From positions 523,907-587,906 of the forward strand of contig NZ_JABMKY010000003.1 of NCBI RefSeq assembly GCF_013204845.1: a stretch of 64,000 nucleotides of DNA, written 5' to 3'. The translations under genes and the position numbers were made by a program. Positions 26,186 to 34,623 of the stretch are shown here, piece by piece. How positions within the stretch are numbered: the first letter of the stretch is position 1; each line of letters opens with the position of its first letter. This DNA comes from Paenibacillus qinlingensis (GTDB taxonomy: Bacteria; Bacillota; Bacilli; Paenibacillales; NBRC-103111). The notes under the pieces were generated by a model that made no database searches, had not been told where the DNA came from, and saw nothing but the letters and a program-made list of their open reading frames with translations.

Positions 26186-27916
26186 ATGCGCATAGGTGAA
26201 TTATTCGTCATGAACGGACTCATCACAGAGGATCAGCTTGAACAAGGGCTGAAGCAGCAAGTGCACACGAGGAAGAAAATCGGTGAGATTCTTATCGATA
26301 AAGGGTTGATCACAGAAAGACAACTGGTTGAAGTGCTGGAATTTCAGTTAGGGTTTCCGGTTGTTAACATGTTTGAGACACAGCTCGATATGCAAACCGT
26401 TCAACTCATTCCTGAAACGCTAGCTCGCAAGCATTGTGTTATCCCCATTGAACGCAAGAACGGCAAAATCAAAGTTGCCATGGTCGATCCGTTAAACTAT
26501 GGAGCCATTGAAGAAATTCGAATGGCGACGAACATGAGTGTACAGCCAGTCATTGCGATTCGTTCTGAGGTCGAGCAAGCCATCACAAAAAATTATGGCA
26601 TGAAAGAATCTGTCGATGAACTGATGGTCGATTTAGATAAAATCGAAATCAAAGATGAGGAAAGCGAAGCGAATGATCAAGGATCACCGATTGTAAAGTT
26701 GGTTAATCAAATCATTCAATCCGCTGTGCAGCAGAGGGCGTCCGATATTCATGTTGATCCTCAGGAGAAACAACTGATCGTGAAATACCGAATCGATGGT
26801 GTACTTCGAACAGAGAAAGCGCTGCCCAAGCATATGCAAGGCGTATTGACGGCTAGGTTGAAGATCATTGCAAAGTTGAACATCGCTGAAAGACGGCTTC
26901 CTCAGGATGGTCGAATCCAGATGCAGGTGGATAACCGCCGGATTGACATTCGGGTTTCGACATTACCGACAGTTCATGGCGAAAGTATCGTTCTTCGGAT
27001 CTTAGATCAATCGGCAGGTGTTAAAAAAATTGCCGAATTGGGACTAAGTGATGCGAATTTGGTGAAATTCGACAAAATGATTCAGAAGCCGAACGGGATC
27101 ATGCTGATCTCGGGACCTACGGGAAGCGGGAAAACGTCAACGCTCTATTCAGCCCTGGGACAATTAAATGGTGATGATGTCAAAATCATCACGGTTGAGG
27201 ACCCCGTCGAGTATCGAATGAATGGTGTAACACAAGTACAGGTTAACTCTCAGATCGGTTTAACTTTCGCTTCTGGCTTACGTTCCATTCTCAGGCAAGA
27301 TCCGAACATTGTAATGGTCGGGGAGGTCCGGGATGCGGAGACAGCAGAAATTGCGGTACGTGCTTCCCTAACCGGGCACTTGGTCTTAAGTACCATCCAT
27401 ACGAACAGTGCAGTAAGTACGATTAGCCGACTTGTTGACATGGGAATTGATTCCTATCTCATTGCTTCCTCACTCTCCTGCATCGTAGCTCAGCGCCTTG
27501 TCAGACGTGTATGTCGAGAATGTGCTGCTCAGGTACCTGCCAGAGAGGATGAGATGAAGCTGTTGGAAACGCATGGGCTGCTTAGCGGGACTGAACAACA
27601 ATTGGCGGGAACTGGCACAGGTGTTGTAGTACCTATGACTTCGCCGAGAGCCACGGATAAACCAGTCATGGTAACGAGGGGCAAGGGTTGTGGAACATGC
27701 AATAAAACAGGCTACAGAGGTCGTATCGCCGTACATGAGCTGTTAGTTGTAGATGAGCCCCTGCGCAGCCTAATTGTGCAGAATCGTCCCGTTAGCGAGT
27801 TGGAGCAGCATTTGATGAAGAATGGGTTTAAAAACATGCTCTATGATGGCTTGCTCAAGATTCGCCAGGGTCATACCACAATTGAGGAAGTGTTGAAAGC
27901 TGTGGCAGACGAATAG
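26186..27916 (+). CDS. pilB: Type IV pilus extension ATPase PilB/GspE
   Basis: 576 residues from ATG 26186, behind GGGAGG. It is the hexameric cytoplasmic ATPase that drives pilin polymerisation. An N-terminal MshEN domain (MRIGELFVMNGLITEDQLEQ) is followed by the secretion ATPase core: SDIHVDP, Walker A GPTGSGKTST (about 310), Asp box, Walker B VMVGEVRDAETAEIA and His box TGHLVLSTIHTN. A tetracysteine zinc motif (CRECAA..., CGTCNKTGYRGR) lies near the C-terminus, as in PilB and GspE but not PilT. MshEN domains in PilB homologues are known to bind c-di-GMP; whether this one does is not visible. Confidence 0.93.
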   Translation: MRIGELFVMNGLITEDQLEQGLKQQVHTRKKIGEILIDKGLITERQLVEVLEFQLGFPVVNMFETQLDMQTVQLIPETLARKHCVIPIERKNGKIKVAMVDPLNYGAIEEIRMATNMSVQPVIAIRSEVEQAITKNYGMKESVDELMVDLDKIEIKDEESEANDQGSPIVKLVNQIIQSAVQQRASDIHVDPQEKQLIVKYRIDGVLRTEKALPKHMQGVLTARLKIIAKLNIAERRLPQDGRIQMQVDNRRIDIRVSTLPTVHGESIVLRILDQSAGVKKIAELGLSDANLVKFDKMIQKPNGIMLISGPTGSGKTSTLYSALGQLNGDDVKIITVEDPVEYRMNGVTQVQVNSQIGLTFASGLRSILRQDPNIVMVGEVRDAETAEIAVRASLTGHLVLSTIHTNSAVSTISRLVDMGIDSYLIASSLSCIVAQRLVRRVCRECAAQVPAREDEMKLLETHGLLSGTEQQLAGTGTGVVVPMTSPRATDKPVMVTRGKGCGTCNKTGYRGRIAVHELLVVDEPLRSLIVQNRPVSELEQHLMKNGFKNMLYDGLLKIRQGHTTIEEVLKAVADE

Positions 27917-27940
27917 TAGTTGAAATGAAGAAGGCTATGA

Positions 27941-29170
27941 ATGGGGGTGAGCAATAACTTGGCGAACTTTACGTATGAAGCCGTCAATGAAAGCGGTAAG
28001 AAGCTGAAAGGGATGGTGAAAGCACAGAACAAACAGCTGGCGATTACGGAGCTAAGAGGACGCGGGATAACCATTCGGAGCATCCAAGAGCAGCGCAAGA
28101 CAACGATGGATCTGGAGATTCATATCGGAAGGGCGGTCAAACTTGAAGACTTCGTCATCTTCTGTCGGCAATTCGCCACGTTGATCCGAGCGGGGATTCA
28201 AATTGATCAAGCCGTTTCGATTCTGGAAGATCAATCGACCTCCAAATATTTGAAAGCGGCTTTGGGCGATATCTCGGAGCAAATCAGAAGCGGACATCCC
28301 TTATCCAAAGGGATGGGGGAACATCCGAAAGTATTTCCCGATATGTTCGTCAATATGATGGCTTCTGGTGAAACCGGCGGTAATTTGGACGAAGTCCTTG
28401 AGCGGATGGCAGAACACTACGAGAAAGAGCATAAAACGGTTCAAAAGGTCAAGTCAGCAATGACTTATCCAATCGTAGTTCTGGTCATCGCCATCGTCGT
28501 CGTTATCTTTCTCCTCTTGAAAATTGTCCCAACCTTTGCGGATATGTTTCTAGAACAAGGGTCGGAGTTGCCGCTGATTACCAGATTTGTTATGAGCTCA
28601 AGTGATGCAATCGTCCATTATTGGTGGATGTTCTTAGCTGGCTTAATTGGCATCATGGTCTTGTATCGGAGCTTTGCTTCGAGTGAAGAAGGGAAGTATT
28701 GGATCGATACGATCAAGTTTAAGATTCCAGTCTTTGGACTTATTCTCAAAAAAGCTGCGGTTGCCCGAATGACACGTACGATGTCTTCCCTATTTGTGAG
28801 TGCGGTGCCTGTCTTACAGGCACTGGATGTAACCGCGAAAGTAGTTGGCAATCGAGTAATTGCCAAGGTGCTCCGAGATGCCAAAGACAGCTTGCAGCAA
28901 GGTAAAATGCTATCGGAACCGATTCAAAAAAGTGGCATTTTTCCCAAAATGGTCGTGCAAATGCTGATCATTGGAGAGGAGACAGGGCAGGTCGATAATA
29001 TGCTTGCGAAGATCGCTGATTTCTTCGAAGCGGATGTCGATCAGAGTGTAGATCGATTAAAGGCGGTGATTGAACCTCTGATGCTGCTGTTTATCTCTAG
29101 TATTGTTGGCGTGATTGTGGCGGCGATCATGAGTCCAATGTTCAAAATGTACGATAATTTCCTAGGATAA
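27941..29170 (+). CDS. pilC: Type IV pilus inner-membrane platform protein PilC/GspF
   Basis: 409 residues with two T2SSF domains. The first is around residues 65-190 (EDFVIFCRQFATLIRAGIQIDQAVSIL, MMASGETGGNLDEVLERMAEHYE), the second around 270-395 (ARMTRTMSSLFVSAVPVLQALDV, IIGEETGQVDNMLAKIADFFE). Hydrophobic segments near 170-195, 220-240 and 375-400 are the expected membrane helices. The platform transmits PilB/PilT motion to the pilus base. The start is probably ATG 27941; the gene lies 24 bases after pilB and 128 bases before the pilin start. Confidence 0.92.
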   Translation: MGVSNNLANFTYEAVNESGKKLKGMVKAQNKQLAITELRGRGITIRSIQEQRKTTMDLEIHIGRAVKLEDFVIFCRQFATLIRAGIQIDQAVSILEDQSTSKYLKAALGDISEQIRSGHPLSKGMGEHPKVFPDMFVNMMASGETGGNLDEVLERMAEHYEKEHKTVQKVKSAMTYPIVVLVIAIVVVIFLLLKIVPTFADMFLEQGSELPLITRFVMSSSDAIVHYWWMFLAGLIGIMVLYRSFASSEEGKYWIDTIKFKIPVFGLILKKAAVARMTRTMSSLFVSAVPVLQALDVTAKVVGNRVIAKVLRDAKDSLQQGKMLSEPIQKSGIFPKMVVQMLIIGEETGQVDNMLAKIADFFEADVDQSVDRLKAVIEPLMLLFISSIVGVIVAAIMSPMFKMYDNFLG

Positions 29171-29298
29171 CTGCCGTCCGGCTTGAAAGGAGGTGATAGA
29201 CAAATATGTCGGCGGCTTTACTTGCTCCACAACATAACGCACTACCAGATTGGCAAGATCAAGTACATAACCAAAATAAACCTAGAGGTGGGAATGAA

Positions 29299-29892
29299 AT
29301 GAACGCATTGGCACTGGAAAACAATCAAAAAGAAGGATTTAAAGCTCCTAAAATGTCTTTCCGCGAGGCAATGAAAAATGAAAAAGGTTTGACGCTCATC
29401 GAGTTGCTAGCTGTTATCGTAATTATCGCGATTATTGCAGCTATCGCTATTCCTTCAATCGGTTCGATTCTAGAGAAAACAAGAATTAATGCACATCGTT
29501 CTAATGCACACATGGCGATTGACGCTGCTCGACTTTATGTTTCGAATGAAGGCGTTACCTTGGCAGGAACTAATACTACGTTTGTGTTAACGTTAACCGA
29601 TCTGAATACGAGTGGTTATTTGGAAAATATCCCTAAAGACCCATCGAACAAGCCTAATACCTACGATGCAGGAACTGCAACAACAGCGGCTACCGCTACT
29701 ACGCCTAGAGGAACTGGCAGTACAGCAGATTCTTATGTATTAGTTGCAAAAGATGCTAACAACAACTTCACTTACTCCGTAACATTAAAAGGCGGCACTC
29801 AAAAATATATGGACGCGGCTTTGGAATCTAACATTGAACTTGCCGGTTATGTCGTAGAATCTGGTAATCCAACTGCACCTGCTAATCCATAG
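29299..29892 (+). CDS. pilA: Major type IV prepilin
   Basis: 197 residues from ATG 29299 (GAGGTGGG upstream). The class III signal KNEKG^LTLIELLAVIVIIAIIAAIAIPSI (broken here for reading: cleavage after Gly, Glu at +5, then the hydrophobic helix) is canonical. The mature protein is about 167 residues with an Ala/Thr-rich, low-complexity loop (TATTAATATTPRG) and no cysteines. An in-frame ATG at 29206 has an even stronger AAAGGAGGTGAT site and would give a 61-residue leader; the intervening translation looks non-conserved, so the start is unresolved. It is the first pilin gene and is followed by a GC-rich hairpin, consistent with high expression. Confidence 0.88.
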   Translation: MNALALENNQKEGFKAPKMSFREAMKNEKGLTLIELLAVIVIIAIIAAIAIPSIGSILEKTRINAHRSNAHMAIDAARLYVSNEGVTLAGTNTTFVLTLTDLNTSGYLENIPKDPSNKPNTYDAGTATTAATATTPRGTGSTADSYVLVAKDANNNFTYSVTLKGGTQKYMDAALESNIELAGYVVESGNPTAPANP

Positions 29893-29903
29893 TAATCCCC
29901 CAA

Positions 29904-29924
29904 GCGCGCCGCCTAGCGGCGCGC
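29904..29924 (+). terminator. GC-rich hairpin between pilA and pilM (attenuator or mRNA stabiliser)
   Basis: GCGCGCCGC and GCGGCGCGC form a perfect 9-base stem with loop CTA, twelve bases after the pilA stop. The following bases (CCCTTATCCC) are not a T run, so full termination is unlikely. Confidence 0.7.
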
Positions 29925-29962
29925 CCCTTATCCCTTATGCATAACCGAGAGGAGTCACCGCA

Positions 29963-30961
29963 ATGTTCGCAAAGAAAACGAGCAAGTATACATACGGCAT
30001 GCAAATTTCGGATACAGAAGCGAAGCTGGTTGAAATTATGAACGTGAATGGCCAGGTTACCCTGACACAGCGTCATTCCATTGCGCTGGATAGAGGCAGT
30101 ATTAAACACGGAAAATTCGTGGACGAAGATTCGGTCATTGCGCGCATCTCAACCCTAGTAAAGCAAATTGGGTTACAAGGTGCACATATCAATGTAACGG
30201 TGCCACTATCCAATGTGGTACTCCGTAAATCCGTTTTTTCGGCCTTAAAAGATAAAGCATTACGTAACATGATCGACGTTGAATTACATGGCGGACAGCA
30301 ATTGCCTTTTAAAAATCCAGTGTTTGATTTTGTTCGACTAGGAGCTCCCAAAGATGAAGCTGCAGCTTCTTCGGAAGGTGCAGTGAAATCCTCCAAGTCG
30401 TCAGCACAAGAGGAAGTACTCATATTTGCAACACCTGGCGAGGTGGTTGAAAGCTATGCACACGTCGTCAAGCAATCAGGGTTAGTGCCAGTGGCCGTTG
30501 ATTTGGCACCGCTAGCTCTTCATCGTATGTTGGTACGTCATAGCAAATTAACTGGCTCCGCGATGAAGGAACGATTCATGCTGCTGCATGTCGAGCCAGA
30601 TCATGCGGATGTCAGTATATTCGTAGATGGCATCCCCGTCTTTTTCCGATCGATTCAAATTAATACAAGTTTCTTCCTGGACACAGGAACGGATCAACTT
30701 GCGGCTTATGCCCGAAATTTATCTATGGAGCTTGGACGTGTTTTGAATTATTTCCAATATACGGTGTCCAACGATCAGAAGCATGTCGAGCTTGTATATC
30801 TTGTAGGAGATCATGAGTGGATTACTACACTCCCAGAGCATCTAGAGAGTGCATTCACAGGTGAGATTACATCGTTCCCATTGCCCGCCATTCTGAAAGA
30901 TGAAGATACAACATGTCAAGCATACGCGGTTCCAGTAGGACTGGCGATGAAAGGAGCTTAA
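29963..30961 (+). CDS. pilM: Type IV pilus assembly protein PilM
   Basis: 332 residues, an actin-like (FtsA-fold) cytoplasmic protein. The start (YTYGMQISDTEAKLVEIMNVNG) and the central ATFATPGEVVESYAHVVKQSGLVPVAVDLAPLALHR-type segment resemble PilM. PilM binds the short N-terminal tail of PilN and links the ATPases to the membrane PilN-PilO complex. The protein has LLHVEPDHADVSIFVDGIPVFFRSI in place of the phosphate loop. ATG 29963 follows GAGAGGAG. It is followed within 5 bases by pilN, the standard pilM-N-O order. Confidence 0.88.
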   Translation: MFAKKTSKYTYGMQISDTEAKLVEIMNVNGQVTLTQRHSIALDRGSIKHGKFVDEDSVIARISTLVKQIGLQGAHINVTVPLSNVVLRKSVFSALKDKALRNMIDVELHGGQQLPFKNPVFDFVRLGAPKDEAAASSEGAVKSSKSSAQEEVLIFATPGEVVESYAHVVKQSGLVPVAVDLAPLALHRMLVRHSKLTGSAMKERFMLLHVEPDHADVSIFVDGIPVFFRSIQINTSFFLDTGTDQLAAYARNLSMELGRVLNYFQYTVSNDQKHVELVYLVGDHEWITTLPEHLESAFTGEITSFPLPAILKDEDTTCQAYAVPVGLAMKGA

Positions 30962-30966
30962 GGACG

Positions 30967-31578
30967 ATGAGTGCAGGCGTACAGAAGCTACAATCCATCG
31001 AAATCAACTTGCTGCAAATGCGGCACGAAGAACAAACGGGACCAAGTCCATTACTGCGCTATGTTTTTATGACGGCCATTGTACTGGTAGTAGGTGGTAT
31101 GGGATGGATGTATACAAACGCAAAGTCAGAATTGAAACAGACGAACAAAGCATTAGAGCAAGTGAACCAGCAAATCAAGGAAGGTCAAGCGAAAATTGCT
31201 GGCTCTCCAACTGCGGGGGCAGTTGCCGATTTCATTGCATTACCAAACCAACTCAATGCAAGCAAGCCATTAGCGACAGATGTATTGGATAAGCTTTCTG
31301 CCTTAATGCCGCTTACATCGAATTTAACGGCACTTTCCTTCGGAGAAGGAAACAAACTCAAGGTGACGGGTAATTTTGCATCAAGCGAAGATATCATTAC
31401 ATTCATGCAAGCGACGAAGGCTTCTAGCACATTTACATTAATTTCTAATAGTGGGATGAACAAAGTAGCGACAGCGGCGGAGGATAAAAATGCACCAGCG
31501 GCAACGGATCCACCATTGCCTGTTATTCAAGCGACTTTCGAGCTTCAATACAAGTCCGAGCCTTACAAGAAAGGTTGA
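30967..31578 (+). CDS. pilN: PilN-like fimbrial assembly protein
   Basis: 203 residues from ATG 30967 (TTAAGGACG upstream; the frame from 30913 overlaps pilM). The N-terminal tail SIEINLLQM matches the PilN motif that contacts PilM (INLLP type). One membrane segment (about residues 35-55) precedes a coiled-coil stretch rich in Gln/Lys and an extracytoplasmic ferredoxin-like domain. Overall length and topology match PilN. The last codons overlap the pilO reading frame. Confidence 0.82.
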   Translation: MSAGVQKLQSIEINLLQMRHEEQTGPSPLLRYVFMTAIVLVVGGMGWMYTNAKSELKQTNKALEQVNQQIKEGQAKIAGSPTAGAVADFIALPNQLNASKPLATDVLDKLSALMPLTSNLTALSFGEGNKLKVTGNFASSEDIITFMQATKASSTFTLISNSGMNKVATAAEDKNAPAATDPPLPVIQATFELQYKSEPYKKG

Positions 31579-31586
31579 TCGAACGT

Positions 31587-32306
31587 ATGAGCATGCTCAG
31601 CAGCAAAAGAAATCAAATCATCGTAGCGTTCATCCTCGCGTTGGCGCTTGTGATGGTGTATATCAATTTTATTTCACCTCTACAAACTGAGAAGGAAACG
31701 AAAGCAAGTCTTCTGATACAAAAAAAACAAGAATTAGAGGCTTTGAATAAACGGACTGCTGGCGGTGGTGCAATTGGTGCTGCAGAGCAAGTGAGCCTTT
31801 CCAAAACGCGCGTCCGCGTTCCAGAGTTACCAGATGTAGAAGGACTCATTCGTGAGGTTCGGATGTTAGAGGTTATCACGAAGATGCCAGTGGCTAGCTA
31901 TAATTTTGAAATTGGCAAGGTGTCCGATATAACAATCAAAGCTCCTGTGAGCGCGCCACAAACTAGTTCGACATCAACGAATGCAAGTTCAGTGCCAGCT
32001 CCTGCTGCACAAACATCTTTATCTCTAGCCATTCCAATTAAGCTGAGCACAACAGCTAAAGGGGATTACGCGCAAATTCATCGCTTTCTAGATGAATTGC
32101 AAACGACCAATCGCTTGATGCAGGTCGATAAGTTAACTTTTGCGGTAAAAGGCGGGGCACCAGTGAAATTAAATGCGCTGAAAAGAGAAATAACGGTCAA
32201 TATTTCCTTAGTTTCGTATTATGCACCTGGTTTACAGAAGTTTTTCAAGAATCCACTTCAGGTTCCTTATACAAAGCCTGCTGGAAAGTCTAATCCAGTC
32301 TATTAA
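31587..32306 (+). CDS. pilO: PilO-like assembly protein
   Basis: 239 residues from ATG 31587; TTG 31575 is a possible alternative overlapping the pilN stop. A short cytoplasmic end is followed by one membrane segment (about residues 10-26), a coiled-coil (about 30-52), a Ser/Thr/Ala-rich insert near residues 120-145 and a soluble ferredoxin-fold-like domain with IPIKLSTTAKGDYAQIHRFLDELQTTNRLMQVDKLTF, the conserved PilO core. It pairs with PilN in the membrane. Identification rests on topology, order and this core. Confidence 0.85.
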   Translation: MSMLSSKRNQIIVAFILALALVMVYINFISPLQTEKETKASLLIQKKQELEALNKRTAGGGAIGAAEQVSLSKTRVRVPELPDVEGLIREVRMLEVITKMPVASYNFEIGKVSDITIKAPVSAPQTSSTSTNASSVPAPAAQTSLSLAIPIKLSTTAKGDYAQIHRFLDELQTTNRLMQVDKLTFAVKGGAPVKLNALKREITVNISLVSYYAPGLQKFFKNPLQVPYTKPAGKSNPVY

Positions 32307-32336
32307 TAAAACCATGTACATACGGGAGGAAATACG

Positions 32337-33407
32337 ATGAGTATGATAGCACCAACTTCGTCTGACACCTTATCACTGAAAGATCTGCTGCGTGTTTCTT
32401 ACGAATCGAAGGCTTCTGACTTGCACATTAATGCAACGACAGAACCACTTATGCGGCTACATGGGAAGTTAATGAAGGTGGTGGATTCCGTTCTTTCTCC
32501 AGATGATACACATCGAATGGCGAAAGAAATCTTGACGAAGGAACAATATGAGACATTGTCCAAGAAGGGAGAAGTTGACTTTTCGTTCGAGCTTCCTGGT
32601 CTGTCTCGTTATCGGGGCAATGTATTTAAACAAAAACGACATATTAACATGGTGTTTCGTGTCTTGTCGACGACGGTGCCCTCCCTTTTCAGTTTGAACT
32701 TGCCTGATTTGGTTCAGGAATTTGCGCATAAGCATCAAGGTCTGGTTCTAGTAACAGGTCCTACAGGTAGCGGCAAGTCGACCACGCTTGCTTCCATCAT
32801 CGATTTCATCAATGAAACGCAGAAGAAACATATTATTACGTTGGAAGATCCAATCGAGTATATTCACCCTAGTAAAAATTGTCTGGTGGCACAACGTGAA
32901 ATTGGCATTGATACCTTAACGTTCTCCAATGGTTTGCGTGCTGCCCTTCGTCAAGATCCTGATGTCATTCTAGTTGGTGAAATGCGTGATTTGGAAACGA
33001 TTAAAACAGCGATTACGGCTGCGGAAACAGGTCACCTTGTCCTCGCGACACTTCATACCCCGGATGCTCCTCAAACTGTCGATCGGATTATCGATGTTTT
33101 TCCAACAGAGCAACAAAGACAAATTCGCGTACAACTGGCATCCGTTCTCATCAGTGTCTTATCCCAACGATTAGTACCGCGTATGGATGGACGAGGAAGG
33201 GCGATGGCGCTGGAAATATTAATAAATACTCCAGCGGTAGCCAACTTAATTCGGCAAGAGAAGATTTATCAAATCAAATCGGTCATTCAAACGAATCGAC
33301 AAATCGGAATGCAAACGATGGTTTCCAGCTTGAAACAATTAGTGGAAGAAGGCATTATCCACCGAGATGCGATCAAAGAATATGAGATGACCTTAGGAGA
33401 AGATTAA
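32337..33407 (+). CDS. pilT: Twitching motility retraction ATPase PilT
   Basis: 356 residues, the usual PilT length. It depolymerises the pilus for retraction. The N-terminal PAS-like region contains SKASDLHINATTEPLMRLHG, then Walker A GPTGSGKSTTLASIIDFIN, Asp box HIITLEDPIEYIH, Walker B VILVGEMRDLETI and His box GHLVLATLHTPDA. The C-terminal part has AVANLIRQEKIYQIKSVIQTNRQIGMQTM, close to the AIRNLIREGK-type sequence of PilT, and no zinc motif. Its stop is immediately followed by the ATG of the SLH gene. Confidence 0.93.
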   Translation: MSMIAPTSSDTLSLKDLLRVSYESKASDLHINATTEPLMRLHGKLMKVVDSVLSPDDTHRMAKEILTKEQYETLSKKGEVDFSFELPGLSRYRGNVFKQKRHINMVFRVLSTTVPSLFSLNLPDLVQEFAHKHQGLVLVTGPTGSGKSTTLASIIDFINETQKKHIITLEDPIEYIHPSKNCLVAQREIGIDTLTFSNGLRAALRQDPDVILVGEMRDLETIKTAITAAETGHLVLATLHTPDAPQTVDRIIDVFPTEQQRQIRVQLASVLISVLSQRLVPRMDGRGRAMALEILINTPAVANLIRQEKIYQIKSVIQTNRQIGMQTMVSSLKQLVEEGIIHRDAIKEYEMTLGED

Positions 33408-34607
33408 ATGAAAACCAATAAACATACGTTGATTACTGCACTGCTTGTCGTAACTATAATGTCACCAACAGCTGTTCTTGCGAGCGAAGCTACAGTCAAT
33501 TCAGCAGTCAGTGTGCAAGCGAGCAATCCGTTCGCGGTATTGAAAGGACTCGATAATGAAGCGCGTAGTCAACAATACGATAACTTAAAGCTTTCACCAG
33601 CAGGATGGCAGGTTGGGATGATTATTTCCAAGGAACCTTATGCTGTTGTTACTAGCGTAGATGCTTCTGGCGCTCATGTGAAAATATGGACGGGTGCTAT
33701 CGCTCGCGATTACAATGATTTGCTTGTGTTCTGGGATGAAATTGGCGTAGATGCGGCAGGTAAACTTGATTTCCATGCGACTGACGTCGAAGAGACGACA
33801 CGTTCATACTTTGAAAGCGCCTCCCAGGAATCCTATCGTGTCAAAGCTTATCTAGGCAAAGTGCCTTGGGCGAATATTCCTACGGATGCAGAGGCAGCAC
33901 GAGATAGCAGTACAAAGGTATCATCCAATGGCTTAATTAACGTATATGGTATCGTTTTTCAGGATCCAGATCGTGCGGTTGCTCCATCACTTGGTTCAGT
34001 TAAGAAATTACCAGACATGCCAGATGCCGTGCCAACGCTGCGGACATGGAAACAAACGGCCGTAAGAGCGGTTCCAAGCGATGCACTAACTCACTGGGCA
34101 AAGGATGACATTCTTGATCTGATGCAGAAATCGATTATCGATGGGTATGAAGATCATACAATACGTCCGAATCGAACGCTATCGAAGGCAGAGTTTGTAA
34201 CGCTTGTGGTTAAAGCATTAGGAATTGAACCTGTCCAAACACCAGTCAAAGGGTACGAGGATATGGGGAAACATTGGTCAACGAACATGGTTGCCTCTGC
34301 ACAAGCTATGGGATTACTGGATTTGAAACCCGTAGATCTGAACTTTTCTCCAGATTTACCCATTACACGCATCGAAATGGTTGGTCTCGTTGATCGCATT
34401 TTACAAAAGTATGCCGTAAAGGGTGGAGCGGGCACTGGTGAATTCACGGACATCGCAAGTTTAACAGAGATAAATAAAGCATCGCTTCAGAATGTGATAC
34501 ATGCAGGTATTGTCGGCGGTTATGAAGATGGTTCGTTCAGACCGCAAGGATCATTAACTCGTGCTGAAGCTTTCAAGGTCATCTCGAGAATCATTCATTT
34601 GGTATAG
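33408..34607 (+). CDS. SLH-domain surface protein in pilus operon
   Basis: 399 residues. A signal peptide (about residues 1-26, ending VLASEA) is followed by an N-terminal domain of about 190 residues without recognised family, then three SLH motifs (about residues 225-399): WAKDDILDLMQKSIIDGYEDHTIRPNRTLSKAEF, then STNMVASAQAMGLLD, then ASLQNVIHAGIVGGYEDGSFRPQGSLTRAEAF. SLH domains bind pyruvylated wall polymers, so the protein should be anchored in the wall. The gene abuts pilT with no gap; its ribosome site AGGAGA lies in the end of pilT. A pilus-wall anchor or pore is plausible but inferred. Confidence 0.88.
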   Translation: MKTNKHTLITALLVVTIMSPTAVLASEATVNSAVSVQASNPFAVLKGLDNEARSQQYDNLKLSPAGWQVGMIISKEPYAVVTSVDASGAHVKIWTGAIARDYNDLLVFWDEIGVDAAGKLDFHATDVEETTRSYFESASQESYRVKAYLGKVPWANIPTDAEAARDSSTKVSSNGLINVYGIVFQDPDRAVAPSLGSVKKLPDMPDAVPTLRTWKQTAVRAVPSDALTHWAKDDILDLMQKSIIDGYEDHTIRPNRTLSKAEFVTLVVKALGIEPVQTPVKGYEDMGKHWSTNMVASAQAMGLLDLKPVDLNFSPDLPITRIEMVGLVDRILQKYAVKGGAGTGEFTDIASLTEINKASLQNVIHAGIVGGYEDGSFRPQGSLTRAEAFKVISRIIHLV

Positions 34608-34623
34608 AAAGGAGTTCGTAACT

